This document shows positions 37,560-46,234 of a stretch of DNA of 64,000 nt, piece by piece; the first letter of the stretch is position 1, and every line of letters begins with the position of its first letter. The notes beneath the pieces are model-generated. The model saw nothing but the letters and a program-made list of their open reading frames with translations. It ran no database searches and was not told the DNA's origin. The position numbers were made by a program, and so were the translations under genes. This stretch comes from Fodinibius sediminis (GTDB lineage Bacteria; Bacteroidota; Rhodothermia; Balneolales; Balneolaceae), in assembly GCF_900182555.1 (NCBI RefSeq), contig NZ_FXTH01000013.1, positions 100,150-164,149 of the forward strand, given 5' to 3'.

Positions 37560-38201
37560 TTACTCAATAGAATGTTTGTCCCCAATCTCTTTTTTCATCA
37601 TGATAGCGAGTAACAGCATAAATAATGGAGCTGTGATTGCCCAGGGAGTGGCAAGAAGTAATAACCGTTCAGAAAAGTCGGGATAGAAGTAAACAAACGC
37701 TATCAAAGGAGTGGTAATAGTATGAGCTATAAAGGAATATCTAACCCACTTTTGAATTCCATGTTTTTCAAATACTGGAATGGCAATGAAAGTTGCCAAG
37801 CCCATAAATATGTATCCAATGGCATCAAAGTCCCAGAAAAGAGAGTGGGGTGTTTGTTTTAGAAGCTGGATTTCTTCAGCCGTCCCTTGTAATGTTGCAG
37901 GAATTACTGTTGCCAATTGCACCACATAGTTGGCAGTGACAAATACAACGTATATTGCGGTAAAAAGAAGGGCGGCATGACTCCAAAATTTTTTCTCTTC
38001 AGGTACAACATGATGAAAGGCAAGCATTTCAAGCAGAAAAGGGAGTGTAATACACAGCGAGAAACCATAGATAAGAATCTCATCCATTGGATAAATAAGT
38101 AGATCCAGAATTTGCAGCATTTGAACGATGTAAAATGCTACTGTTGCTATAAAAGCAGCGAGTCCTGACCAGTACCCAACTTTAAATATTCTTTTGTTCA
38201 T
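37560..38201 (-). CDS. Hypothetical six-helix membrane protein
   Basis: A 213-residue multi-pass protein of DUF4386-like character with six hydrophobic segments (GLAAFIATVAFYIVQMLQIL, IYGFSLCITLPFLLEML, HAALLFTAIYVVFVTANYVV, IGYIFMGLATFIAIPVF, SFIAHTITTPLIAFVYFY, ITAPLFMLLLAIMM). No function known. The ATG at 38201 lies inside a GTTATGA core, the possible distal end of a cassette site for the YciI gene upstream. Confidence 0.7.
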   Translation of the reverse strand: MNKRIFKVGYWSGLAAFIATVAFYIVQMLQILDLLIYPMDEILIYGFSLCITLPFLLEMLAFHHVVPEEKKFWSHAALLFTAIYVVFVTANYVVQLATVIPATLQGTAEEIQLLKQTPHSLFWDFDAIGYIFMGLATFIAIPVFEKHGIQKWVRYSFIAHTITTPLIAFVYFYPDFSERLLLLATPWAITAPLFMLLLAIMMKKEIGDKHSIE

Positions 38202-38352
38202 AACCGCCAAATGCTAAGGTGTGGAAATTGCTTGCAAATGAAAGATTAACTAATAAATGGATGCCGGGCAAGAAAGGGCGGGCCCAGTGACGACTGCATG
38301 ACCAAAGTAATTGGCTGGGTATCCAAAGGGGTATTCTAAAAGCGGGTTAGCT
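38198..38352 (-). other. Candidate attC site of the YciI cassette (weak)
   Basis: It is bounded on the minus strand by AGCTAAC four bases after the YciI stop and by GTTATGA at the next gene's start. The proximal arm CCCGCTTTTAG and the complement of the distal arm (CCGCCAAATGCTAAGG) are similar. The cores depart from the consensus and the proximal core does not match the cassette's own start. Confidence 0.3.
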
Positions 38353-38355
38353 GAT

Positions 38356-38676
38356 TTAGCCCTTATTTATTTCATAAATTTTTGTGTTGTCGACAATTGG
38401 ATATTTATGGGCCATTTTTTCTGCTTCCTCAAGATCGCTTGTTTCAATAATAATGTAACCAGTAATGGAATTTTTAACGAACGGAAGTTCGTTGGTTCCT
38501 GATTGAGTAATTTTTCGACCGTGCCGAAGTTCATTTCTGTCAGCCTGAATAGTTGCAATTGATTCAAACCATTGATTCCAGGCGGCGAGACCATCTGATG
38601 TTGGTTTTTCAAACCCGGAATGTAAAATTAAAAAGTTCTTTAATATTGATACCTCTTCATATTTTATTCCGATCAT
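38356..38676 (-). CDS. YciI-like (DGPF) family protein
   Basis: A 106-residue small protein of the YCII/DGPF ferredoxin-like fold, judged from IIIETSDLEEAEKMAHKYPIV near the end, as in other YciI proteins. The preceding FVKNSITGY stretch stands where the family has 'DGPF-E-KE-I-GY', so the DGPF motif itself is degenerate. It lies between two candidate cassette junctions. Function unknown. Confidence 0.7.
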   Translation of the reverse strand: MIGIKYEEVSILKNFLILHSGFEKPTSDGLAAWNQWFESIATIQADRNELRHGRKITQSGTNELPFVKNSITGYIIIETSDLEEAEKMAHKYPIVDNTKIYEINKG

Positions 38677-38748
38677 TTTTTATGCCAATGAACTATAGTA
38701 ACAATTCTCTCCTCAAAAGCTCGTTGGCCAACATTCTTTTGTAATACC

Positions 38749-38790
38749 TGACAACCTGGCGAGGTGCATCCCCTTGAGACGCTGTTATAT
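38749..38790 (-). other. Candidate short attC site after the outer-membrane protein gene
   Basis: On the minus strand ATATAAC starts 14 bases after the gene stop, and a distal core GTTGTCA ends the site. The gene's own cassette start carries GTTATAT (39547 to 39541), the exact complement of ATATAAC, as expected of an integrated cassette. The arm in plus sense, AACCTGGCGAGGTGC, resembles the arms at 53.8 and 60.7 kb. At 42 bases it is shorter than typical attC sites. Confidence 0.45.
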
Positions 38791-38803
38791 TTCTATGGTC
38801 TTA

Positions 38804-39520
38804 TTATTTGTAAAGTGGCAATGTTAAAGCAAGATTAAATTTCCAGCCAGAACCTCGTGAAATCATAGTTCCTTCATAAGATTGATTATTTATTTCATAG
38901 GTGACATCTACTTCTTCCACTTTTTGAAGTCCTAATGAATAATGAGCACCAACGGTAAGTTTCATCCCGCGAAAAATGGCAAAGTTGATATCCATGCCCG
39001 CTTCTGCCAGGAATTTATGTTTATTAACAGTTCTTCCCACTGTTTCATACTCAACATAACGGCCATAACTGCCGCTTGAAGTGCCCGTTAATCCAGTTCT
39101 TTGACTAGTGAGCCAAGCAAACCCAATTTGGGGAGTCAGGCTTGTTAGATTTGTCCACTGCAGGGTTCTACCAATGTGAACTGGTATTTTAAAACTTGAG
39201 ATGCCATTTTCAAAAGAGCGTTGACCAAAAGTATTTCCATTGCGTGTGTCAAAATAAAAAGAGTGCGATAGTTCATTTCCATAAAAGCCTGTGTGTAATT
39301 CCCATTTATCTTTCTTGATAATGATAGGGAGTCCATAGGTTCCCGCAAGTGCCAAGCCAGGTTGTAAGATTCCACTATCATCATCAACGCTAAATGTATG
39401 ACGGTTAAAACCAATGGAAAAACCTCCTTCTACAGATGTTTGACCTTTTGCGAAATCAGTCGAGGCAATAAGGACGAGAAGAACAGTAATTATTTTTCCA
39501 AAATGACGAAATAGACGCAT
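38804..39520 (-). CDS. Outer-membrane beta-barrel protein
   Basis: A 238-residue exported barrel, PorT/OmpA-N-like. The signal peptide (IITVLLVLIASTDFAKGQ) leads into VEGGFSIGFNRHTF and a series of alternating strands (WELHTGFYGNEL, KFLAEAGMDINFA, MKLTVGAHYSLGLQ), ending LALTLPLYK. The ATG at 39520 begins the signal sequence; an upstream in-frame ATG adds 17 residues with no role. It may be a mobile gene cassette, flanked by matching GTTATAT/ATATAAC cores. Confidence 0.75.
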   Translation of the reverse strand: MRLFRHFGKIITVLLVLIASTDFAKGQTSVEGGFSIGFNRHTFSVDDDSGILQPGLALAGTYGLPIIIKKDKWELHTGFYGNELSHSFYFDTRNGNTFGQRSFENGISSFKIPVHIGRTLQWTNLTSLTPQIGFAWLTSQRTGLTGTSSGSYGRYVEYETVGRTVNKHKFLAEAGMDINFAIFRGMKLTVGAHYSLGLQKVEEVDVTYEINNQSYEGTMISRGSGWKFNLALTLPLYK

Positions 39521-39641
39521 GATTGAATTTATTGTTAGAAATATAACGATCTCGTACACAAGGGGAAGCAAACTCCGAAACGTAAAATTAGTTTAAAGCG
39601 AAAGATTAGCTAGTAAATGAACAGGAGGTTCGAAGATAGCG

Positions 39642-39680
39642 AGGCCTGTCCCAAGGTAAGGAGCAGGCCTGCGGTTTTTT
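39642..39680 (+). terminator. Plus-strand terminator-like hairpin without a plus-strand gene
   Basis: The stem AGGCCTG/CAGGCCT is followed by GCGG and six Ts at 39675-39680. Its T run overlaps the stop of the minus-strand DUF1593 gene. Confidence 0.45.
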
Positions 39681-41073
39681 ATTTCGGTTCAATAATAACC
39701 CTTTGATACCCGGTTAAGTTATGGGTTCCGTCATCCGTTACCTCCAGTATCACATGGAAGCTCTTGTCAGCCGAGTCGGACGGAACCTCTATCGTTAGCT
39801 GGTCAGAATTTTCGCCTGAGAGTGTTACCTCCTTGTTGTAGGTACCCGCTGCAGACATAACCCACCATGAGTAGGTCAGGTTATCCCCATCGGGATCAGA
39901 GGTACCCGAAGCAACAAGGGTGACGGAGGTTCCCGGTTCAGGGGAAAGCTTGACATTGTGTAGCCGGTCTCCGTTGACCCTCACAACCGGATTCCGATTG
40001 CCGGTGCCTTCTGCTGCCCAGTCCATACGGGCGGCAAAATTGTTGAAGGTGGCCGGGTAGAAGTGCTCCAGCTGGTTTCTGCAGATGGAATACGCCTCCA
40101 TCTCATCATGGTTGGTGTAGGCATAGGTTTCTTCATCTGGTCCCATTGCCCATTCAAAATAACCACCCCAGCTCCCCCAGCCCGGCTGTTCTGGATTGGT
40201 TAGGCCATTCGGCAACACATGCAAGAAGGAAGGGGTGTCGCCTTCGACACCATATTTGTATTTGGGATACATACCACCAAGCGTGCCGTGACCTTGAATA
40301 TGAGTCGCATATTGATTCCATTTCCCCCTTCCGGTGCCATTCTGAAATTTCCACGCGCACTCGTCCCAGATAAAAAACAGATCCTTTTTAAATTCCTGGC
40401 GCATCCATTGATGGGAGCTGATATTATAGGGGGTACCATCTTTATAACTACGATCCTGGTCAGTAATGGTATAGGCGCGGAGTTTGCCCAGGAATGTCTT
40501 GAGCTGTTGATCAGTCCGCTCCTGCTGTACTTGCCAGATGGCCTGGGCCAGCGTGTTGCCGCCACCCCAGACAAGAATCCAGAGCGGACGATCATCATGT
40601 TCATTAGCCATCTCGATAATCAGATCGCTGCCGGCCGACACATTGTCTTTGCCGATCTGTTCCATACCTCTGGACTGGCTGCCTACAACAGTTCGGTCCC
40701 GTAGGTAGCCGGGACTAGGCCAGTAGCCGAACTTCTGTCTGGTCTCATTATCCTTAAAATCATCCTGCCCGGACCGTTTGCGCAAATTGGGCAGATCCTC
40801 TTCGTAGGCATCGATCGCATCGTGAATCAGGCGTACCCACTCAGCATTTCCGCCGCTGTTACTCCAGCCGGTGGTAGCCACCAGTCCTTCAATTTCAAGC
40901 AAGTCGGCATGTACAAGCAGCCGGATCATGGATTCCATGTCATCGGGTTCCACATTGTTAGGTGATATATCAGTCAGTACGATAACACGTGGTTTTAGTG
41001 AATCGGCAGGAGATATAGCCATAAGGGCAGATAGAGGAAACAGTAAAAGCGCCAATAGAAGAAATATTCTCAT
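39679..41073 (-). CDS. DUF1593 (Sde182-type) carbohydrate-associated protein
   Basis: A 464-residue exported protein. A signal peptide (FLLLALLLFPLSALMAIS) precedes a nucleoside-hydrolase-like DUF1593 domain: VIVLTDISPNNVEPDDMESMIRL, LVWGGGNTLAQAIWQ, FFIWDECAWKFQ. The C-terminal ~110 residues form the beta-sandwich seen in Sde182 relatives (SPEPGTSVTLVASGTSDPDG, YSWWVM). The family is linked to cellulose or other glycan use. The ligand here is unknown. Confidence 0.85.
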   Translation of the reverse strand: MRIFLLLALLLFPLSALMAISPADSLKPRVIVLTDISPNNVEPDDMESMIRLLVHADLLEIEGLVATTGWSNSGGNAEWVRLIHDAIDAYEEDLPNLRKRSGQDDFKDNETRQKFGYWPSPGYLRDRTVVGSQSRGMEQIGKDNVSAGSDLIIEMANEHDDRPLWILVWGGGNTLAQAIWQVQQERTDQQLKTFLGKLRAYTITDQDRSYKDGTPYNISSHQWMRQEFKKDLFFIWDECAWKFQNGTGRGKWNQYATHIQGHGTLGGMYPKYKYGVEGDTPSFLHVLPNGLTNPEQPGWGSWGGYFEWAMGPDEETYAYTNHDEMEAYSICRNQLEHFYPATFNNFAARMDWAAEGTGNRNPVVRVNGDRLHNVKLSPEPGTSVTLVASGTSDPDGDNLTYSWWVMSAAGTYNKEVTLSGENSDQLTIEVPSDSADKSFHVILEVTDDGTHNLTGYQRVIIEPK

Positions 41074-41831
41074 ACGTTTATTTTTTACTCGTAATTAAAT
41101 AGGGATTCATTTCAGGGCTGCAAAAATACAGCCAGCAACCTTGTGTATAAGGACCTTTAGATTATCGGTAGTAAAATAATTATATCTTGGAATAATCGAA
41201 GAGCAACCGGGAGCTGACGGGATGACCGGGATAAGGGATTTGCCTTCCGGGCCAGTGTATGTACGAGTTCCCCGACTATTTCACACCCCACAAGGCACTA
41301 ACTAGAATCTAAGCCCGATGGGCTTGTAAAAGTAACGTGGGTGTTTGCTTTCAGTCTGAAGTTCCCTACTAATAACTAATATAGGAGAGAATATGACGGA
41401 AGTGAACTACTGGCTTGGGGTTGACATATCTAAACGGCAACTGGATTGGAAGTGAATCAGACTAACAACCAACCCCTGCGCTCAGGAAGAGGTTAAAACA
41501 GCTCCCGCGGGGTTGCCAGGTTGCTGGGAAAATGGTTCTGTCAGGGGGTATATCCAGGAGAGATAATTAGAACGTGCCGTCTTAATGCTCAACCCTCAAC
41601 CCTGCATACAGGGTTTTAAGCCCTCTTGACAAGCGGTCTGTGGCATATGCGCAGTGGCCGGAGTGATAAAAATTATTATCAAAAAAGAAGAGTAACTAAT
41701 AAAAGGGAGGCGGGCAGGGCAGGCTTAGCTTGTGGACGATGCCTCAAGGAACGGGTCGCAGGGTGCTTCGAAAGAGATGGTAGTGTATAACAGGCTCTGA
41801 AAAGCATATTCCTGCGTCGGTCGATGTAGTT
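41074..41831. other. Intergenic region with transposon remnants
   Basis: Contains the IS110-type transposase start at 41393 and a possible trailing relic. An AAGCCC-GAT-GGGCTT hairpin lies near 41316. The short motif AACTAATAAA found at 38.2 kb recurs at 41.69 kb. GTATAACAGG at 41787 resembles an attC core, but its counterpart core is missing. Confidence 0.4.
41393..41455 (+). pseudogene. IS110-family transposase N-terminal fragment
   Basis: The frame reads MTEVNYWLGVDISKRQLDWK and stops; YWLGVDISK--LD is the start of IS110-family DEDD transposases. The next ~120 bases have no long frame but read fitfully like the following region of the family. It is a dead 5' end, and belongs to a different subgroup from the intact element at 60.9 kb. 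Confidence 0.7.
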
Positions 41832-42548
41832 TCAAAGATAGTACAAATAGTATGTCAGTAGGATGGCTGTCATGTTGTAAATTCCATGGGCTATGATCGA
41901 CGCCGTTAATCGTTTGGTATATAAGAATAACGCTGTATAAGCAATGGTTGGAACTAAAATATCAAACCAGCCTAATGCATCGGCCGGTAAATGGCCGATA
42001 GCAAAGAATGCAATTGATAAGAGAGCAGCAGTCCAAAGTCCTGTCTTTGGATTGTTAAATAGGTCTTTTAAAACATTGATGAAGTAGCCTCTGTTAAAAA
42101 TCTCTTCTGCAATGCCGCCTCCAATTACTCCTAAAGCTATAAAAGAAAGTGTGCCTAATAATGTTCCATCGAACATCGAGACCATCTGGGCAATATCAGT
42201 CCTTTGAGCTCCTCCCGTATTCGGGATGATTAATCCGAATTGCAGCGCTGTCCAAGCCAATCCGGTTAGCAATCCCAGCAGACTATCTGTTTGCCAGTTC
42301 TTCGCGGACCAGCCGATATACTGGAAATCTTTGTGCAATAATCTGAGTGAAAAATAAATTAACGAACAAACAGCGGTAAGCTGGAAGAGTGCAATGATCA
42401 ATAAATTTATCCCTGTAAGACCACCGTTAATTTTTGTAATACCAAAGAATAAGTTTGGGAGAACAAATAAAATAAAGCCCGTAATTATTGTACCGATAAA
42501 AATTGCAAGTGTCTTTCTCTTGCTAACTGATCGTTTGATTGTTTTCAT
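41832..42548 (-). CDS. CPBP-family intramembrane metalloprotease
   Basis: A 238-residue multi-pass protein of the CAAX protease/bacteriocin-processing family. The catalytic motif GIAEEIFNRGYFINVLKD gives EExxxR, followed by LSIAFFAIGHLPADALGW (motif 2 His) and the C-terminal IIAHGIYN (motif 3). It probably cleaves membrane proteins or helps in peptide-toxin immunity; target unknown. Low GC compared with the core genes. Confidence 0.88.
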   Translation of the reverse strand: MKTIKRSVSKRKTLAIFIGTIITGFILFVLPNLFFGITKINGGLTGINLLIIALFQLTAVCSLIYFSLRLLHKDFQYIGWSAKNWQTDSLLGLLTGLAWTALQFGLIIPNTGGAQRTDIAQMVSMFDGTLLGTLSFIALGVIGGGIAEEIFNRGYFINVLKDLFNNPKTGLWTAALLSIAFFAIGHLPADALGWFDILVPTIAYTALFLYTKRLTASIIAHGIYNMTAILLTYYLYYL

Positions 42549-42731
42549 TCGTTCTACAAATGGTTGGTTCTTTAACTAGAAGGCTGTACGGAATACTATT
42601 TTAAGTTGTTGCAGAAATATGCAGCAGAGACCTTTCTGAATCGATAGAGCTGAATAATGAGTGATCCCCGCCCTCTAACGGCCAATTGGTTAACCGGCCT
42701 GGTCTTTTGCCACCGGATGTGGTCAAGCAGT

Positions 42732-43640
42732 TTATGATGCTTTCTGTATGGCACGGGCTACTACTAAAACGTTTTTCCAGCCCGAACGATGGTCCTCGAA
42801 CGACCAAATAGCTGAAAGTACAGCCTGGGCAAATCCCCATTGGGCCATTCGATCTTTGTCATAGCCTGTCATTTCGGAGATCATATCTATACGGTTTTTG
42901 ATCAGGCCTGCCAAATTATCTTCATAAACCAATTTTGACAAGGGATTCCGCAAGAATGCACCTGCTTCATATTCAGGTTCACCAATGACTCCTTTTGGAT
43001 CAATTGCTAACCATGGTTTTCGTCTACCGGCCAGTATATTTTCGTGATGTAAGTCTCCATGCAGAAGAACAGGGGATGCCATACTTTCTATAAGATCTTT
43101 ATAGATCGCTTCTCCATTGTCCATAAGATCGGGTGGGAGGGGGCCGGACTTGCCGTCAAATTGAGCACGCAGCTGGTCAAAGCCGGTTCCCCAGTCTTGC
43201 AGGGTGGGGAAATTATAGCTTGAATCAGGGGAACGGTGGATTTCCTTAATGACAAATGAAAAAGCTTTGACAGCCTGTTTTTCGTCAAGCTGAGTAATAC
43301 TGTATCCTGGTTCTATCCTTTCGATTAGCATTGCCCCCCGTTCAGTACTGTATTTTAACAGGCGGGCAGCACCGTTTCCGCCAAAGAATTGTAGAGACCT
43401 TGCTTCAAGATCTAATGCATCGCATGGAACTCCAATTTTGAGTACCGTTTTGTTGCCTTCATTGGTTTCGGCCAGGGCCACATAATTATAAGTAAGAGAA
43501 GGAAGATAGGTTGAAACCTGGATATTCCAACTTTTTTCAATTGAACGAATTAGTGAAGGTAATTGGTCAAACCATCTTTGCCCGTTGGATCCATGCAACT
43601 CCAGGACCCTTTGTTTAAACCCTGATGGAAATTCAGCCAT
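42732..43640 (-). CDS. APH(6)-type aminoglycoside/streptomycin phosphotransferase family protein
   Basis: A 302-residue protein-kinase-like fold. The nucleotide loop is around NKTVLKIGVPCDALDLEAR. The catalytic loop is VLLHGDLHHENILAGRRKPW and the metal-binding stretch AIDPKGVIGEPEYEAG. These match APH(6), which phosphorylates streptomycin, and related hydroxyurea-type kinases. Whether it confers resistance is not known from sequence; family members in environmental bacteria often do not. Confidence 0.85.
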   Translation of the reverse strand: MAEFPSGFKQRVLELHGSNGQRWFDQLPSLIRSIEKSWNIQVSTYLPSLTYNYVALAETNEGNKTVLKIGVPCDALDLEARSLQFFGGNGAARLLKYSTERGAMLIERIEPGYSITQLDEKQAVKAFSFVIKEIHRSPDSSYNFPTLQDWGTGFDQLRAQFDGKSGPLPPDLMDNGEAIYKDLIESMASPVLLHGDLHHENILAGRRKPWLAIDPKGVIGEPEYEAGAFLRNPLSKLVYEDNLAGLIKNRIDMISEMTGYDKDRMAQWGFAQAVLSAIWSFEDHRSGWKNVLVVARAIQKAS

Positions 43641-43736
43641 GAGCTTTTAAGAGCTATTCTGCATAGCGGTCCCGCGCAAAAGATGCGCGCAAACCATGGT
43701 AATTTAAGAAAAATGTACTACACAAATTGAAGAACT

Positions 43737-43763
43737 AAAAACCGGCAGGGCAGAACCTGCCGC
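43737..43763 (-). terminator. Terminator for the ABM/SRPBCC pair
   Basis: On the minus strand GGCAGG/CCTGCC with a 6-base loop is followed by GGTTTTTAG. Confidence 0.7.
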
Positions 43764-43935
43764 GGTAATACTATTAAGGTAATTGTTGATTTATCTAAGC
43801 AGTAATCTTAAGGCAATTACAGGGTGTGACTATGCCTGTTATTGCTACACCCTGACAAGAGGTCTGGCTCGGTCAGGCCGTGAATTAAACCATTTTAAGT
43901 GTGTTTTTCCTCATCCATCATTTCTTACCTGCAGA

Positions 43936-44241
43936 CTATGCTTCGTCCAATATCTGGTAAGATAGGGGGTTTGGTGATTCAACAAAGGCGCCTGATACAG
44001 CCGAAACGAATTTCTTTACATCCGCGCCTGCCAAAAATGTATGGCGTTTGGCTTTTGATGTCCACCGCTCAAAATGAACCGTCACGGCAGGATTGGCAGC
44101 GGAGCGTAAAACACTATAGGCGATGCAACCCGACTGGGTACGTGCAGCCTGCGCCACATCACGCGATGCTTGTTGAACTATCTTCTCTTTTCCCGGTTTG
44201 GCTTCAGCGGTTGTTATGACTATAAGATCGGAGCTTTTCAT
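43936..44241 (-). CDS. ABM-domain (quinol monooxygenase-like) protein
   Basis: A 101-residue single ABM domain: LIVITTAEAKPGKEKIVQQA, GCIAYSVLRSAANPAVTVHFERW and the closing SAVSGAFVES. The length is typical. It reads the same way as the upstream SRPBCC gene (36 bases) and both probably end at the hairpin near 43.74 kb. The substrate is unknown. Confidence 0.85.
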   Translation of the reverse strand: MKSSDLIVITTAEAKPGKEKIVQQASRDVAQAARTQSGCIAYSVLRSAANPAVTVHFERWTSKAKRHTFLAGADVKKFVSAVSGAFVESPNPLSYQILDEA

Positions 44242-44277
44242 TTTGTTTAGTCCAGGTTGATAATTTTAGAAAATGAA

Positions 44278-44772
44278 TTATGCATTAGGATGATTTTCGA
44301 GAGATGTTTGTTGTACTGACCTGTCCTTCTGACCTTTCAGAGTGGGATCCCCTTTCCCTTTCGTAATTAAGTCGAACAGACTATGGTTGATGTAAGTATC
44401 CCAGGCATCTGTACAGACGTCGTGGCATTCATTTTCAGGTACGAGCCCAACATGCGTAAAGCGAATTTCTGTTTGGTCTCCCTTCCTGGCAATATCGAAA
44501 ACAACATCTATGCCCGTCCACTCGGTTTGCTCCTCAACGAAGCTAAAGTAGTTTTGTAGAACATGCCATACTACTTTTTTGCCCGGCATAAATTCAGTAA
44601 TCTTAAACGTGCAGCGGTGAATGTCTTGGTAGTAGTAATAAAATATGCCGGGTCTGTCGGTGTCACCTTCAATATTTTCCGACCACCATCCACGCACGTT
44701 ATTAATGGCCCTGAAAACTTCTTCTGGAGTTTGGTCTACCAGTATGCTGGTGCTAAAATTTTGATCTTTCAT
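44278..44772 (-). CDS. SRPBCC-family protein
   Basis: A 164-residue START-like protein: FSTSILVDQTPEEVFRAINN, WWSENIEGDTDRPG and VWHVLQNYFSFVEEQTEW, the arrangement of the AHSA1-type group. It diverges from the AraC-type regulator. In other genomes such pairs form small detoxification loci, and here it forms a two-gene unit with the ABM gene. Confidence 0.88.
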   Translation of the reverse strand: MKDQNFSTSILVDQTPEEVFRAINNVRGWWSENIEGDTDRPGIFYYYYQDIHRCTFKITEFMPGKKVVWHVLQNYFSFVEEQTEWTGIDVVFDIARKGDQTEIRFTHVGLVPENECHDVCTDAWDTYINHSLFDLITKGKGDPTLKGQKDRSVQQTSLENHPNA

Positions 44773-44915
44773 TTTTTAATCCTCATCAGTTTTAGGATGT
44801 TGTAAATTTTATACAGACAAGGTATTGTCTACATACCACTTTCGAAGGGTGTAAAATAGACTTTCTAACGGGTTGATTTAGACACCGGTTAATTTCTACC
44901 TTTTAAAAAAATATT

Positions 44916-45899
44916 ATGAAGCATTTAACCATCATTGTCCCGGCCGGCCGGAATAATCTGGAAAGCATTGTTGGCCCATATAACATTTTTTCAAGAGCCA
45001 ACAAGCATTGGAAGGAAAGCAGCGGAAAACCCTTGTTTGATATTGAGTTGGCCGGCCTTTCAAATGAGGTGGGATTCTATGGCGACTTGTTTGCGGTGAA
45101 GCCACAGACCCGCATTGCGGCTGTATCCAAAACCGATCTCATTATTATACCTTCATTGAATCATAATTACCGGGAAGCGGTAAAGGGAAACAAAGAGTTG
45201 GTTGACTGGATTAAGAGACAATATAAAGAGGGTGCTGAAGTAGCAAGTATATGCACGGGGGCTTTTCTGCTTGCTTCATCCGGCTTGCTGGATGGGAAAA
45301 GCTGCTCTACCCATTGGTCTGCTGCAGATAATTTCAGAAAGATCTTTCCCAACGTAAAGGTAGAACCGGATAAATTGATTACCGATGAAGATGGAATTTA
45401 TACCAATGGCGGGGCGTACTCTTTCCTGAACCTGATGATCTATCTTGTTGAGAAATATTACGACCGGCAAACAGCCATTTACTGTTCCAAAGTATTTCAG
45501 ATTGAAATGGACCGGGAATGCCAGTCAGCATTTATCATATTCAAAGGACAGAAGATGCACAAAGATGAAATAGTGAGAGAAGCACAGGACTACATCGAAA
45601 AAAATGTGCATGAAAAAATAACTGTCAAGCAGTTAGCTTCCCGATTTGCGGTCAGCCGAAGGCAATTCGACCGAAGGTTTATCAGCGCCACCGGAAACAC
45701 TCCTTTTGAATATGTACAGCGTGTAAAAGTGGAAACGGCTAAGAAACTTTTGGAAGTCGGCCGGAAAACAGTCAGCGAGGTAATGTATGAGGTGGGCTAT
45801 TCCGATGCCAGCGCCTTTCGCAGGGTATTTAAGGAAATTACCAGTCTGACTCCCGTGGAGTATAAGAACCGATACAACAGAGAGGCGGTGGTGTTATGA
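44916..45899 (+). CDS. GlxA-type AraC-family transcriptional regulator
   Basis: A 327-residue regulator. The N-terminal DJ-1/PfpI-like domain (about 1-190) contains the cysteine elbow ASICTGAFLLASSGLLDG and SCSTHWSA. The C-terminal AraC HTH (about 225-320) has KQLASRFAVSRRQFDRRF and VSEVMYEVGYSDASAFRRVF. It probably controls the divergent SRPBCC/ABM unit: the gap holds an inverted repeat (TAACGGGT ... ACACCGGTTA, 44868-44892) that could be its operator, though this is inference. Confidence 0.9.
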   Translation: MKHLTIIVPAGRNNLESIVGPYNIFSRANKHWKESSGKPLFDIELAGLSNEVGFYGDLFAVKPQTRIAAVSKTDLIIIPSLNHNYREAVKGNKELVDWIKRQYKEGAEVASICTGAFLLASSGLLDGKSCSTHWSAADNFRKIFPNVKVEPDKLITDEDGIYTNGGAYSFLNLMIYLVEKYYDRQTAIYCSKVFQIEMDRECQSAFIIFKGQKMHKDEIVREAQDYIEKNVHEKITVKQLASRFAVSRRQFDRRFISATGNTPFEYVQRVKVETAKKLLEVGRKTVSEVMYEVGYSDASAFRRVFKEITSLTPVEYKNRYNREAVVL

Positions 45900-46234
45900 A
45901 AGTGTTGGCTGTAAAGCAAATGTTACCAGCAGTATCCGAAGTTTTTTAATGCTTGCGACATCTCAATATGGGATCTACATATAGGTTTTGACGAAAGGAG
46001 GGATACGAACCATACTTCTCCTTTAAACAAGCTAATGTTCTATTCCTTTGAAAAAATAAAAGGGTCAATGACCGGTGCACAGTGCCCTGCTGCCATGCGT
46101 TGATTGAAATTGAATGTATTTCAGAAACCGTTTACCACAAAACCGGCAGAAAAGGGCAAACTCTGCCGAACCCTGACGGAACGGCCTGATGGACTGCACA
46201 AGTTATAGGGCGAATTTTAAATAAGCTAGCTGCC
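45900..46234. other. Intergenic region with a minus-strand terminator
   Basis: At 46136-46168 (minus strand) CGGCAGA/TCTGCCG with a GGTTTTG tail ends the reductase-YciI operon. The remainder shows nothing. Confidence 0.5.

Noticed and set aside
41783..41832. GTATAACAGG ... GTTTCAAAG as an attC site
   Set aside because: The cores do not complement a cassette start, and the arms do not pair.
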